Source: Rhodopseudomonas sp. P2A-2r
GTDB lineage: Bacteria > Pseudomonadota > Alphaproteobacteria > Rhizobiales > Xanthobacteraceae
Assembly: GCF_026015985.1 (NCBI RefSeq)
Contig: NZ_CP110389.1
Span: 2,016,001 to 2,080,000 of the forward strand
Direction: 5' to 3'
Length of the DNA stretch: 64,000 bases
Of this stretch, positions 9,311-18,933 are shown piece after piece. The stretch's first letter is position 1. Each line of letters opens with the position of its first letter. Under the pieces are notes generated by a model that saw nothing but the letters and a program-made list of their open reading frames with translations, was not told the DNA's origin and did not search any database. The position numbers were made by a program, and so were the translations under genes.

Positions 9311-9913
9311 ATGTTGAAAGAAATTCGCCCGGCCATCGTCATCCTGCTGGCGCTCACCGTCATCACCGGCGCCGCCTATCCGCTAGCCATGACCGGGATC
9401 GCCGAAGCCGTATTCCCGAATCAGGCCCAGGGCAGCCTGATCGAGCGCGACGGCAAGGTCGTCGGCTCCAGGCTGATCGGCCAGGAGTTCAAGGACGACG
9501 GCTATTTCCACGGCCGTCCGTCGGCTACCACCATGGCCGATCCGCAGGACGCCACCAAGACCGTGCCGGCGCCTTATAACGCCGTCAATTCCATGGGCTC
9601 CAACCTCGGCCCGACCAGCCAGGCGCTCAACGACCGCATCAAGGACGATGTGGCAAAGCTCAAGGCGGAGAACCGCGCGATGCCGGTGCCGGTGGATCTG
9701 GTCACCACGTCGGGCTCGGGCCTCGACCCGAACATCTCGCCGGAGGGCGCGCTGTTTCAGGTGCCGCGCGTCGCCAAGGCGCGAAAACTGCCGGAGGACA
9801 ACGTCCGCGCGCTGGTGACGGCGCAGACCGAAAGCCGCTTCGGCGGCCTGCTCGGCGAGCCCCGCGTCAACGTGCTGGCGCTGAACCTGGCGCTGGATGC
9901 GGCGGCGAAATAA
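9311..9913 (+). CDS. kdpC: KdpC subunit of the K+-transporting ATPase
   Basis: A 200-residue protein with one N-terminal membrane span ([23 protein letters not shown], residues about 8-30) and a periplasmic domain. The domain has the family segments [41 protein letters not shown] and [13 protein letters not shown]. KdpC stabilises the KdpFABC complex and is thought to assist ATP binding. The ATG at 9311 follows GAGGAGAAAGTC, 11 bases after the kdpB stop. Confidence 0.96.
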   Translation: MLKEIRPAIVILLALTVITGAAYPLAMTGIAEAVFPNQAQGSLIERDGKVVGSRLIGQEFKDDGYFHGRPSATTMADPQDATKTVPAPYNAVNSMGSNLGPTSQALNDRIKDDVAKLKAENRAMPVPVDLVTTSGSGLDPNISPEGALFQVPRVAKARKLPEDNVRALVTAQTESRFGGLLGEPRVNVLALNLALDAAAK

Positions 9914-9925
9914 AGCAACCTTGCG

Positions 9926-9959
9926 TCACCTCTCCCCGCGGAAGAGCGGGGAGAGGTGA
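9926..9959. repeat. Perfect hairpin of the CTCTCCCC/GGGGAGAGG family (copy 3), kdpC-kdpD gap
   Basis: TCACCTCTCCCCGC, a short GAAGA loop and GCGGGGAGAGGTGA make a near-perfect 14-bp stem between kdpC and kdpD. It has no U-tract. It could attenuate or process the transcript between the pump genes and the sensor-regulator genes; this is inference. Confidence 0.75.
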
Positions 9960-9996
9960 CGGTAGCCCGGAGACCACGCGGAGACTATAAAGCCGT

Positions 9997-12716
9997 ATGG
10001 CAAATCAGCGCCGCGACAGTGAACATCGCCCCTCGCCGGAAGCGCTCCTGGAAGCCGCCCGGCGGGAAGACAATGGGGCAGGCCGGCTGAAGATCTTCGT
10101 CGGTGCTGCGCCCGGCGTCGGCAAGACCTACGAGATGCTGCAGAGCGCCCATGCCAAGCGCAGGGCCGGTGTCGATGTGGTGGTCGGCGTGGTGGAGACC
10201 CACGGCCGCGCCGAGACCGAGGCGCTGCTGGACGGGCTGGAAGTGATCCCGCGCCGCCGCTTCGACCATAAGGGGCAGCAGCTCGAGGAGATGGACCTCG
10301 ACGCGCTGATCGCCCGGCATCCTCAAATCGCTTTGGTCGACGAACTCGCCCATACCAATGCGCCGGGCAGCCGGCATCCCAAGCGCTACCTCGACGTCCA
10401 GGAGCTGTTGAGCCACGGCATCGACGTCTATACCGCCGTCAATATCCAGCACATCGAGAGCCTCAACGACGTCGTCGCGCAGATCACCCATGTGCGGGTG
10501 CGCGAGACTGTGCCGGACTCGGTGTTCGACGGTGCCGACGCCATCGAGCTGATCGACCTCACCCCGGACGACCTGATCCAGCGCCTGAAGGAAGGCAAGG
10601 TCTATGTGCCCCGGCAGGCCGAGCGCGCGCTGGAGCACTATTTCTCGCCCGGCAACCTGACCGCCCTGCGCGAACTGGCGCTGCGCCGCACCGCGGAGCG
10701 GGTCGACGAGCAGTTGCTCACCCACATGCAGGCCAATGCCATTGCGGGCCCCTGGGCTGCCGGCGAACGCATCCTGGTCTGCGTCAGCGAGGATCCGCGC
10801 GCTGCAGGCCTCGTTCGCTATACCAAGCGGTTGGCGGATCGGTTGCATGCTCCGTGGACCGCGATTTCCATCGAGACCCGACGCAGCCTGCAACTCAGCG
10901 AGGAGCAGCGCGACCGGCTGGCCGACACGCTGCGGCTGGCGGAGGCGCTGGGCGCCGAAGCGCTGACCGTCCCCGGCGCCGGGCGGCGCATTGCCGACGA
11001 CGTGCTGGGCTTCGCGCGAGCCAACAACGTCACGCAGATCGTCACTGGAAAGGCGTCGCGGTCGTGGATGTTCGAGCTGCTGCGTGGCTCCGTGGTGCAC
11101 GACCTGGTACGGCGCGCCGGAAACATCAGCGTGCATGTCATCGCCGGCGATGACGCCACCGGCGCCGTGGCGAAGAAGTCTGTGCAGGCGGCCGAGCGTA
11201 GCGAGCCGTTCGATCCCAAACCCTATCTCGCCGCGTTGGCCGTGGTTGCGGTGGCGCTTGGCGTCGCCAAGCTGATCCAGCCGATGTTCGGCATCGAGAA
11301 TGTCGATCTGGTGTTCCTCACCGCCGTGGTCAGCGTGGCCGTACGCTACGGGCTGTGGCCGTCGCTGCTGGCCAGCGTGGTGGCATCCCTGTGCTACAAT
11401 TTCTTCTTTCTGCCGCCGGTCTACACCTTCACCATCACCGACCCGACCAATGTCGCGGCATTCTTCTTCTTCATGCTGATCGCGCTGCTGGTCTCCAATC
11501 TCGCCGCACGCGTGCGCAGCCAGGCGGTGGCGGCGATGGGCCGGGTGCGCACCACGGAATCGCTCTACGCCTTCAGCCGCAAGCTGGCCGGTACCGCCGC
11601 GCTGGACGATGTGCTGTGGGCCACCGCGTACCAGACCGCTCTGATGCTCAAGGTGCGCGTGGTGCTGCTGCTGCCGGAGCAGGGCGTCATCACCGTGAAG
11701 GCCGGCTATCCGCCGGAGGATGAGCTCGACAAGGCGGATCTCGCGGCCGCCAACTGGGCCTGGGCCAACGATCGCCCAGCGGGGCGGGGCTCGGACACCT
11801 TGCCGGGCGCCAAGCGACTGTTCCTGCCGATGCGGACCGGTCGCGGGTCGATCGGCGTGATCGGTATCGATGACGACCGCACCGGACCGTTGCTGACACC
11901 GGACCAGCGCCGGCTGCTCGACGCGCTGGTCGACCAGGGCGCGCTGGCCATCGAACGCGTGCAATTGGTGGAGGACATGGACCGCGCCCAGCGCAGCATC
12001 GAATCCGACCGGCTGCGCCAGGCGCTGCTGACCTCGATCTCGCACGACCTCAAGACGCCGCTTGCCTCGGTGCTGGGTGCCGCGACGACCATGCGGGATC
12101 TGCTGCCGAAGCTGTCCGACAGCGAGCGCGCCGACCTGCTCGGCACGATCATCGACGAATCCGAGCGGCTGAATCGCTTCATCGCCAACCTGCTCGACAT
12201 GACCAAGCTGGAGGCTGGAGCCATCGTGCCGAACAGCGCGCTGCACGATCTCGGCGATATCATCGGCAGCGCGTTGCGCCGCGCCATTAAGATCCTCGGC
12301 GACCACAAAGTTGTGCTCGACCTGGCAACCGATCCGCCGATGCTGGAGCTGGATGCCGTGCTGTTCGAGCAGGTGCTGTTCAACCTGCTCGATAATGCCG
12401 CCAAATACGCGCCGGCGGGCACCGCCATCACCATTCGGGCGCAGCGCGACGAGGACTCCGTGGTGCTGCAGATCCTCGACGAGGGCGCCGGCATTCCCCC
12501 GCGGATCTCGAGCGCGTGTTCGACAAGTTCTACCGGGTGCAGAAGGGCGATCACGTCCGCGCCGGCACCGGGCTTGGGCTCGCGATCTCGCGCGGCTTCA
12601 TCGAAGCCATGCATGGTACCATTTCCGCCACCAACCGCACCGACCGCAGCGGTGCCGCCATGATCATCCGGCTGCCGATACCGCCGGCCACTGAAGCCCT
12701 GGACACCGCCGCATGA
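9997..12716 (+). CDS. kdpD: KdpD sensor histidine kinase (reading frame broken near 12500)
   Basis: Membrane sensor kinase for K+ limitation and turgor. Domains in order: KdpD N-terminal ATP-binding domain with Walker A GAAPGVGKT and Walker B IALVDELAHTN; a universal-stress-like domain (about 245-370); four membrane spans (about 405-500); GAF-like domain; HisKA with phospho-His in SISHDLKTPLASV; HATPase with NLLDNAAKYAP. The first frame ends in a spurious tail at 12663. The true C-terminus (FDKFYRVQKGDHVRAGTGLG) continues in another frame to 12716. Adding one G near 12501 restores AGIPPADLERVFDKF and a 906-residue protein. The stop overlaps kdpE (ATGA). Confidence 0.92.
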
Positions 12717-13402
12717 ATGCCGCCGCCATCAAGGTCCTGGTCATCGACGACGAACCGCCGATCCGCAAGCTGCTGCGCATGGGGTTGAGCACCCAGGGCT
12801 ACGAAATTCTCGAAGCGTCCAATGGCACGCTGGCGCTCGAATTGCTGGCGCAGGATCCGGCGCTGATCATCCTCGACCTCGGCCTGCCGGACATCCAGGG
12901 CCACGACCTGCTGCGCATGATCCGCGCCCGCAACGACAGCGTGCCCATCGTGGTGCTGTCGAGCAGGGGCGATGAGGCCGGCAAGGTGCAGGCACTGGAT
13001 CTCGGCGCCGACGACTACCTGACAAAACCGTTCGGCATGGACGAATTGCTGGCGCGGATGCGCGCCGCGCTGCGCCACCAGTTGCAGGTGCATGGCGAAC
13101 GGCCGGTGTTCAAGTCGGGCGAGTTGTCGGTCGATCTGGTGCGTCGGCTGGTCAAGGTCGGCGATCGCGATGTGAAACTGTCGCCCAAGGAATATGAACT
13201 GCTGCGCGTGCTGGTGCAGCACGCCGGCAAAGTACTGACCCACCGCTTCCTCCTCAAGGAATTGTGGGACGAACTCACAGACGCGCAATACCTGCGCGTC
13301 TATGTCCGTCAGCTCAGGCAGAAGATCGAACCCGATCCCGAACGCCCGCAATATGTGCTGACCGAAACCGGGATCGGCTACCGGTTGAAGGCGGCGGATT
13401 AG
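12713..13402 (+). CDS. kdpE: KdpE response regulator (OmpR/PhoB family)
   Basis: A 229-residue two-component regulator. The N-terminal receiver has an acidic pair in VIDDEPP, phosphoacceptor Asp in LIILDLGLPD and the lysine of LTKPFGMDELL. The C-terminal winged-helix domain has LSPKEYELLRVLVQHAGKVLTH and YLRVYVRQLRQKIE. It is phosphorylated by KdpD and activates kdp expression in characterised bacteria. It is translationally coupled to kdpD by a four-base overlap and is the last gene of the operon. Confidence 0.96.
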   Translation: MNAAAIKVLVIDDEPPIRKLLRMGLSTQGYEILEASNGTLALELLAQDPALIILDLGLPDIQGHDLLRMIRARNDSVPIVVLSSRGDEAGKVQALDLGADDYLTKPFGMDELLARMRAALRHQLQVHGERPVFKSGELSVDLVRRLVKVGDRDVKLSPKEYELLRVLVQHAGKVLTHRFLLKELWDELTDAQYLRVYVRQLRQKIEPDPERPQYVLTETGIGYRLKAAD

Positions 13403-13430
13403 CAAGATACACAGCCGCCGTTATCCTCGC

Positions 13431-13558
13431 CTGAACGCAATTGCGTTCAGGCTGGAGGCGCTCGCCTCTTGGCGAGCCTCGAAGGATGCGGCCACAGACG
13501 CTTGCTGCCCATCCTTCGAGGCCGTCGCAAGTGCGACGGCGCCTCAGGATGACGGTGG
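13431..13558. repeat. Compound inverted repeat of the CTCGAAGGATG family
   Basis: The kdpE-DUF6496 gap holds nested palindromes: CTGAACGCAATTGCGTTCAG; GGCGCTCGCCTCTTGGCGAG; and CCTCGAAGGATG pairing with CATCCTTCGAGG about 50 bases on, then GTCGCAAGTGCGAC and CCTCAGGATGA. A related unit occurs at 60285-60332. No gene is seen in the gap. Confidence 0.7.
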
Positions 13559-13623
13559 AGTCCGGTCAACTCAGGAACCATCAATCGCCGCGGATATTAT
13601 TTCCGGCCACAGGAGATCAGATC

Positions 13624-13914
13624 ATGGCTCGAAAATATTCCACGGCGGCATCGTCGGATGTCGAACGTGCAGTCAAGAAGCAGAAGGCTGGCAAGCTGAA
13701 AAGCGGCCGCTCCGGCAAGAAGGTCACCAGCCGCAAGCAGGCCATTGCCATCGGACTGTCGGAGGCGCGCGCCGAAGGCAAGAAGGTGCCGAAGAAGAAG
13801 ACGGCCAAAAAGACCGCAAAGAAAGCCGCCAAGAAGTCGGTGAAGAAGACCGCCAGGAAGACGGCGAAGAAAAAGTCCGCCAAGAAGAGCAAGCGGAAAT
13901 CCAGCAAACGATAA
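13624..13914 (+). CDS. Histone-like lysine/alanine-rich protein, DUF6496 family
   Basis: A 96-residue, extremely basic protein. The first half (MARKYSTAASSDVERAVKKQ ... SRKQAIAIGLSEARAEGKKV) matches the small DUF6496 family. The second half is a tandem KKTAKKAAKK-type tail like histone H1 tails, suggesting nonspecific DNA binding and nucleoid compaction. The ATG follows an AGGAGATCAGATC site. It converges with the ku operon and ends six bases before the small secreted gene's stop. A degenerate GGAAC box lies upstream (near 13574), but its -10 matches EcfG poorly. Function is inferred from composition. Confidence 0.82.
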   Translation: MARKYSTAASSDVERAVKKQKAGKLKSGRSGKKVTSRKQAIAIGLSEARAEGKKVPKKKTAKKTAKKAAKKSVKKTARKTAKKKSAKKSKRKSSKR

Positions 13915-13919
13915 TCGCG

Positions 13920-14183
13920 CTATTTGGTCTGCAGGGTGGCCTTCAACAGGTGCGCCTTGCATTCCTCGCTCTTGCCCTGCGCCAGCGCCTCATTGGCAGC
14001 GCCGATTTCCTCGGACGCAGTTGCCTTCTGCTTGCTGTCCTTCATCTTGCCGATGGTTTCCGCGGTGGCGGCGATGTTGGCAGCGGTGCAGTCCCGCGTT
14101 TGCAGGGTCGTCTGGGCGCCCGCGGCCCCGATCGACAGCGCCATCGCGATGAGCAGGAAGGAAGTCAACCACAATCCGTACAT
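13920..14183 (-). CDS. Small exported protein of unknown function, coupled to ku
   Basis: An 87-residue protein with an N-terminal signal peptide (LWLTSFLLIAMALSIGAAGA, cleavage after AGAQ likely) and a helical mature part containing two cysteines. Its ATG overlaps the ku stop (ATGA at 14183), so it is translated from the ku message. I do not recognise the domain. A periplasmic peptide in an end-joining operon is unexpected; it may simply share stress regulation. Confidence 0.7.
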   Translation of the reverse strand: MYGLWLTSFLLIAMALSIGAAGAQTTLQTRDCTAANIAATAETIGKMKDSKQKATASEEIGAANEALAQGKSEECKAHLLKATLQTK

Positions 14184-15070
14184 CAGCTCGCCTTGCGCTG
14201 GCGAGCCGTGGATCGGTGCGCCTTCTTGGCGGGACGCGACCTTGCGGCGCGCGACGTTGCGGCAGAGGCGCGCTTGGCGGGCGCCGCCTTTCCGCCCTTC
14301 AGGCTCTGCTGCAGCGCGTCCATCAGGCTGATGACATTGTCGGGCTTCTCGGACTTTTCGACGGTCTTGATCGACTTGCCGGCGGCCTTGCGCTTGACCA
14401 GCGCCTTCAGCGCGTTCTCGTATTCGTCCTTGAATTTCGACGGATCGAAGTGCGACGCCTTGCTGTCCAGGATATGCACGGCGAGGTCGATCATGTCCTT
14501 GGAGATTTTCGGGCTCTTGATGTCCTCGAAATAGTCGTTCTCGTCGCGCACCTCATAGGGATAGCGCAGAGTGGTCCCAAGCAGGCCCTTGCCGAGCGGT
14601 TCGATGGCGATGATGTGTTCGCGGTTGGTCAGCACGATGCGCGCCAAGGCGACGCGGTCCTTGTCCTTCATGGCGTCGCGGATCACGGCGAAGGCGTCGA
14701 TGCCGGCCTTGCCGTCCGGGGCGATGTAATACGGATGGTTGAGGAAACGCTTGTCGATCTCGTCGCGCGGCACGAAGTTGTCGATGTCGATGGTGTGGTT
14801 GCTCTCGATCTGCACGGCTTCCAGTTCGTCCTTCTCGATCGGGACGAACTCACCCTTGCTGATCTCGTAGCCGCGGCCCTTCTGGTCTTTCTCCACCACG
14901 TCGCCGGTCTCGGCGTCGACCATCTGCTGCTTCAGCCGGTTGCCGGTCTCGGTGTTGATCATGTGAAAGCGGGTTTTTTCGACCGTGGTGGAGGCCGGAT
15001 ACAGCACCACCGGGCAGGAGACGAGGGAGAGCTTCAGGGAGCCCTTCCAATAGGCACGCGGCGGGGCCAT
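14183..15070 (-). CDS. ku: Ku, non-homologous end-joining DNA end-binding protein
   Basis: A 295-residue bacterial Ku homodimer subunit, which binds double-strand break ends and recruits LigD. Family segments are MAPPRAYWKGSLKLSLVSCP at the N-terminus, GYEISKGEFVPIEKDELEAV in the middle, and a core ending near residue 255. A Lys/Arg/Ala-rich tail (PAKRASAATSRAARSRPAKK) follows, as in extended bacterial Ku proteins that bind DNA with the tail. The ATG at 15070 has a CAGGAG site; the longer upstream frame is not needed. It diverges from ligD and has an EcfG-type promoter at 15144-15168. Confidence 0.95.
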   Translation of the reverse strand: MAPPRAYWKGSLKLSLVSCPVVLYPASTTVEKTRFHMINTETGNRLKQQMVDAETGDVVEKDQKGRGYEISKGEFVPIEKDELEAVQIESNHTIDIDNFVPRDEIDKRFLNHPYYIAPDGKAGIDAFAVIRDAMKDKDRVALARIVLTNREHIIAIEPLGKGLLGTTLRYPYEVRDENDYFEDIKSPKISKDMIDLAVHILDSKASHFDPSKFKDEYENALKALVKRKAAGKSIKTVEKSEKPDNVISLMDALQQSLKGGKAAPAKRASAATSRAARSRPAKKAHRSTARQRKAS

Positions 15071-15135
15071 CAAATTCTCCTGCGGTACGCATGTTGCCTT
15101 TCCCGGTCGCAATTCACGCAACGCACGGGCTTTCG

Positions 15136-15160
15136 GGAACTTCAACGACAATTGCCGGTT
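15136..15160 (+). promoter_or_regulatory. Putative EcfG (general stress sigma) promoter for ligD
   Basis: GGAAC at 15136-15140, a 16-base spacer, then GGTT at 15157-15160. This fits the alphaproteobacterial EcfG/RpoE2 consensus GGAAC-N16-CGTT with one mismatch. It points to ligD, whose candidate starts are 38 and 50 bases downstream, and overlaps the opposing ku promoter almost completely. Confidence 0.55.
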
Positions 15161-15168
15161 TTGGTTCC
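15144..15168 (-). promoter_or_regulatory. Putative EcfG (general stress sigma) promoter for ku
   Basis: On the minus strand GGAAC (15168-15164), exactly 16 bases, then CGTT (15147-15144): a perfect match to the EcfG/RpoE2 consensus, about 74 bases before the ku ATG. In Sinorhizobium, ku2/ligD2 are reported to depend on RpoE2, which supports this reading. Confidence 0.72.
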
Positions 15169-15197
15169 GGGGCCGGATGAGCGGCATTTGCAAGTGA

Positions 15198-17929
15198 GTG
15201 GGGTTCGCCGTGGTCGACAAACAACTGTCTGTCTATCGCAAGAAACGCGATTTCGAGCAGACCAGCGAGCCATCGGGCGAGACCGCCATCGCTCCGTCGA
15301 ACCGGCGGCGCTTCGTGATCCAGAAACATGACGCCACCCGGCTGCACTATGACCTGCGGCTGGAATGGGGTGGCGTGTTCAAGTCCTGGGCCGTGACGCG
15401 GGGCCCGTCGCTGGACCCGGCCGACAAGCGCCTTGCCGTGGAGGTCGAGGACCATCCGCTGGACTATGGCGACTTCGAAGGCACCATTCCCAAGGGGCAG
15501 TATGGCGGCGGCACGGTGCAGCTGTGGGACCGCGGCTACTGGGAGTGCGAAGATCCGGAGCGCGGATTCAAGAAAGGCGATCTCAAGTTCACGCTGGAAG
15601 GCGAGAAGCTGCATGGCGGCTGGGTACTGGTGCGGATGCGCCATGATCGCAATGGCGGCAAGCGGACCAACTGGCTGCTGATCAAGCATCGCGATGAATA
15701 CGCCAAAGAGGGCAAGGCCAACACGGTGCTCGACGCGGATGCGTCGGTGGCCTCCGGCCGCGCCATGGCCGATATCGCCGCCGGCAAGGGGCGATCGCCA
15801 AAGCCTTTCATGACCGGCAAGTCGGCGAAGACCAAGGCCGATGCGGTGTGGGATTCGAACAAGGGTCTGGCGGCGGATGAACGCGCAGGCAAGATAGGGA
15901 AGACCAACGCAGATGTCACCCAGGCGAAGCAGACGCCGGCGAAGAAGAAAGCCAGGAAAACTGCAAAAAAGACGGCGGTGAAATCCGCAAAGCCTTCGAA
16001 GACTGCGGCGATGCCTGATTTCGTCGCGCCGGAGCTGTGCACCTCAGTGGACCGGCCGCCGGGTGGCGCCGGCTGGGCGCATGAGATCAAGTTCGACGGC
16101 TACCGCGTCCAGCTGCGCGTCGAGGACGGCGCGGCGACGCTGAAGACCCGCAAGGGGCTGGACTGGACCGCCAAGTTTCAGGCCATTGCCGATGAGGCCG
16201 CAGCACTGCCGGATGCAATGATCGACGGCGAGATCGTGGCGCTGGACAAGCACGGCGCCCCGGATTTTGCTGCGCTGCAGGCGGCGCTGTCCGATGGCGA
16301 CAGCCATGCGCTGATCTTCTTTGCCTTTGACCTGTTGTTCGCCGACGGCGAGGACTTGCGAAAACTGCCGCTGGCGGACCGCAAGGCGCGGCTGAAAGAA
16401 CTGCTGCTGGCCGCGCGCGGCAAGCGCAAGGAAGGCCTGATCCGCTATGTCGAGCATTTCGAGACCGGCGGCGACGCCATCCTGCAATCCGCCTGCAAGC
16501 TGTCGCTGGAGGGCATCGTCTCCAAAAACTGGATTCGCCCTATCGCTCCGGTCGTTCCGAGAGCTGGACCAAGGCCAAATGCCGCGCCGGCCATGAGGTC
16601 GTGATCGGCGGCTGGAAGAGCAATGCCGGCAAATTCCGCTCGCTTCTGGTCGGCGTCAATCGCGGCGATCATCTGGCCTATGTCGGCGTGGTCGGCACCG
16701 GCTACGGCCAGGACAAGGTCAAGGCACTGATGCCGGCGCTGAAGGCGGCGGCGGCGAAACAGAGCCCGTTCGGCGGCAAGGAGACCCCGCCGGGCGGCCG
16801 CGACGTGCACTGGCTGAAGCCGGAGCTGGTGGCGGAGATCGAGTTTGCCGGCTTCACCGGTGCCGGCATGGTGCGCCAAGCGGCGTTCAAGGGATTGCGT
16901 CAGGACAAGCCGGCCGATGAAGTCGAGGCCGAGGTTCCGAAGAAGACTGCGCTGGCCGAGCCGAAGCCGAAGCGCGGTGCGAAGAAGGCCGCGAAAGCCA
17001 AACCTGCCGCGAACGCATCGGCCGGCGTATCCGACGTCATGGGCGTAGTGATCTCCAAGCCCGACAAGGAGCTGTGGCCCGACGCGGGTGATGGCGAGCC
17101 GGTGACCAAGCTCGATCTCGCCCGCTATTTCGAAGCCGTGGGCGGCTGGATGATCGGCCATATCAAAGGCCGTCCATGCTCCATCGTACGCGCGCCCGAT
17201 GGCATCAAGGGCAACCAGATATTCTTCCAGCGCCATGCCATGCCGGGCACCTCAAACCTGCTGGAACTGGTGAAAGTGTCGGGCGACCGAAAACCCTATC
17301 TGCAGGTCGACCGCGTCGAAGGGCTGGCGGCGGTGGCGCAGATCGGCGGGCTCGAACTGCATCCGTGGAATTGCGCGCCCGATCAGCCGGAAGTGCCCGG
17401 CCGGCTGATCTTCGATCTTGATCCTGCGCCGGATGTGGAATTCTCCGCGGTATTGGACGCTGCGCGCGAGATGCGCGAGCGGCTGACGGCGCTTGGGCTG
17501 GAAAGCTTCTGCAAGACCACCGGCGGCAAGGGCCTGCATGTGGTGGCGCCGCTGCGGCATGGCGCGAAGGACAAGGTCGACTGGAAGACCGCCAAGGCAT
17601 TTGCGCAGGGCGTGTGCCAGCAGATGACCGATGACGATCCGGAGCGCTACCTGATCAACATGTCGAAGAAGCTGCGCGCCGGAAAGATCTTCCTCGATTA
17701 CTTGCGCAACGACAGGATGTCGACCGCGGTGGCGGTGCTGTCGCCGCGGGCGCGCGACGGCGCCACCGTGTCGATGCCGCTGACCTGGACGCAGCTGCGC
17801 AGCGATCTCGATCCGAAGAAGTTCACGGTCCGAACGGTCCCGGCGCTGCTGGCGCGCTCGAAGGCATGGGCGGACTACGATGAGGCGGCGGCTTCGTTGA
17901 AGCCCGCGATCAGAAAGCGGGGTTCGTAG
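15198..17929 (+). CDS. ligD: LigD, multifunctional ATP-dependent DNA ligase (reading frame broken near 16524)
   Basis: End-joining ligase with three domains. A 3'-phosphoesterase (residues about 15-165) has [19 protein letters not shown] and [13 protein letters not shown]. The ATP-dependent ligase (about 270-560) has the adenylated lysine in EIKFDGYR. The C-terminal primase-polymerase (about 613-900) has [15 protein letters not shown] and the metal-binding FDLDPAP. The first frame ends at 16604 with a scrambled tail; a second frame from 16601 continues normally. Adding one A to the run at 16524-16528 restores [20 protein letters not shown] and about 910 residues. Starts are GTG at 15198 or 15210. 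Both linkers are Lys/Ala-rich. Confidence 0.92.
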
Positions 17930-17945
17930 ATAACACAACGAAACA

Positions 17946-18049
17946 TGTCATCGCCCGGCTTGCCCGGGCGACCCAGTAAACGCGGTCGTTCATGATTGAA
18001 ATCAGCTTCTGCATTTACTGGATCGCCCGCTTTCGCGGGCGATGACAAT
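17946..18049. repeat. Inverted repeat, TGTCATCGCCCG...CGGGCGATGACA
   Basis: TGTCATCGCCCGGCTTGCCCGGGCGACCCAGTAAACGC on the left is mirrored by GCATTTACTGGATCGCCCGCTTTCGCGGGCGATGACA on the right. The whole forms a long hairpin with smaller hairpins at each end. A related element lies at 54899-55016. It separates ligD from the convergent DUF3309 gene and may terminate both transcripts. Confidence 0.7.
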
Positions 18050-18111
18050 CGAGAAAGACACAAGAAAGCGCGCGATCCATTGCTGGATCGCGCGCTCAGT
18101 TTCGGGAGCTG

Positions 18112-18276
18112 TTACAGCTTGCCGAGCAGCAGGAGGATCAGCAGGATCACGACAATCAAGCCGAGGCCGCCGCCGCCGTAGTAGCCGGTGCCGTAGAACG
18201 GGCCGCCGCCGATGCCGCTGAAACCGCCGAGCAGAGCGATCACGAGAATGATAAGAATGATTGTTCCGATTGACAT
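18112..18276 (-). CDS. DUF3309 small membrane protein
   Basis: A 54-residue peptide, MSIGTIILIILVIALLGGFS, then a Gly/Tyr-rich loop (FYGTGYYGGGG) and a second span LGLIVVILLILLLLGKL. This is the typical two-span DUF3309 pattern. Function is unknown; such peptides are often stress-induced in rhizobia. The ATG at 18276 has a GGAGAAATAC site. A perfect EcfG promoter lies 58 bases upstream, supporting stress induction. Confidence 0.85.
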   Translation of the reverse strand: MSIGTIILIILVIALLGGFSGIGGGPFYGTGYYGGGGLGLIVVILLILLLLGKL

Positions 18277-18333
18277 GTATTTCTCCTCAGCCCGGCAGGC
18301 GGGACATATCGCCGCTGCCTTCATGCCGGGAAA

Positions 18334-18358
18334 AACGTGCCGCAACTCATTAAGTTCC
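18334..18358 (-). promoter_or_regulatory. Putative EcfG promoter for the DUF3309 gene
   Basis: On the minus strand GGAAC (18358-18354), exactly 16 bases, then CGTT (18337-18334). This is a full consensus match positioned 58 bases before the DUF3309 start codon. Confidence 0.7.
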
Positions 18359-18437
18359 CTCCGATGAAACCCGATTTCTGCTCTTTCTTTTTGCGCGCGC
18401 CGTCCCACATGAAGTTGAACACAAAGGATTTTCAGTC

Positions 18438-18749
18438 ATGGCCGCGCCGCTCGTCGTCTCCATTCCGCATCGTCTTGGTCGGGACGAGGCCGTGCGCCGT
18501 TTGAGAACAGGACTGAGCCGCGCGGCGTCCAGCGTGCCGGTGCTGAAGGTCGACGAGGAGCGGTGGGACGGCGACCGGATGATCTTTCGGGTCCGCGCGC
18601 TCGGGCAGGCGGCCAGCGGCCATGTTGATGTCGATGAAGATCATGTGCGCGTCGAGGTGATGCTGCCCTGGTTGTTGCAGCGCTTTGCTCAAGCGGCGCA
18701 GGCGGCGATCAAGGCGCGCGGCAACCTGCTGCTGACCAAGAAGAGCTGA
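18438..18749 (+). CDS. Polyhydroxyalkanoic acid granule/system family protein
   Basis: A 103-residue cytoplasmic protein, MAAPLVVSIPHRLGRDEAVRRL..., with the basic/aromatic core DRMIFRVRALGQAASGHVDV and a C-terminal helix. It resembles the short family annotated as putative polyhydroxyalkanoic acid system protein (PHA_gran_rgn), thought to be granule-associated or regulatory. It stands alone, diverging from DUF3309. The start is near a weak AAAGGA site. No other PHA gene is in the window, so the role is uncertain. Confidence 0.75.
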   Translation: MAAPLVVSIPHRLGRDEAVRRLRTGLSRAASSVPVLKVDEERWDGDRMIFRVRALGQAASGHVDVDEDHVRVEVMLPWLLQRFAQAAQAAIKARGNLLLTKKS

Positions 18750-18933
18750 CGATTGCGCAGTTCTGCTGCAATGCACTAAGCGAATTGGTGCTGTGCTGCA
18801 GCATAGAAAACGTCGATGGAACCCCACCGCCCTACACAGAATTTTCGTCAACGCATGATCAATAATTGTGTGGCCAGATAACGTGGTGCGGAGAAGGGAA
18901 CCGAACATGATTCGAGTCGGCACGACTACCGCC

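Noticed and set aside
9926..9959. The kdpC-kdpD hairpin as a true rho-independent terminator
   Set aside because: The stem is strong but no U-tract follows, and the same unit occurs in several unrelated gaps, so I list it as a repeat.
9985..12306. 773-codon open frame antisense to kdpD
   Set aside because: It lies fully opposite a gene with clear KdpD motifs. Its translation is Arg/His/Gln/Ala-rich, typical of the antisense frame of a GC-rich gene.
13574..13599. EcfG promoter for the DUF6496 gene
   Set aside because: GGAAC is present, but the expected CGTT reads TATT at 16-base spacing, two mismatches in four bases.
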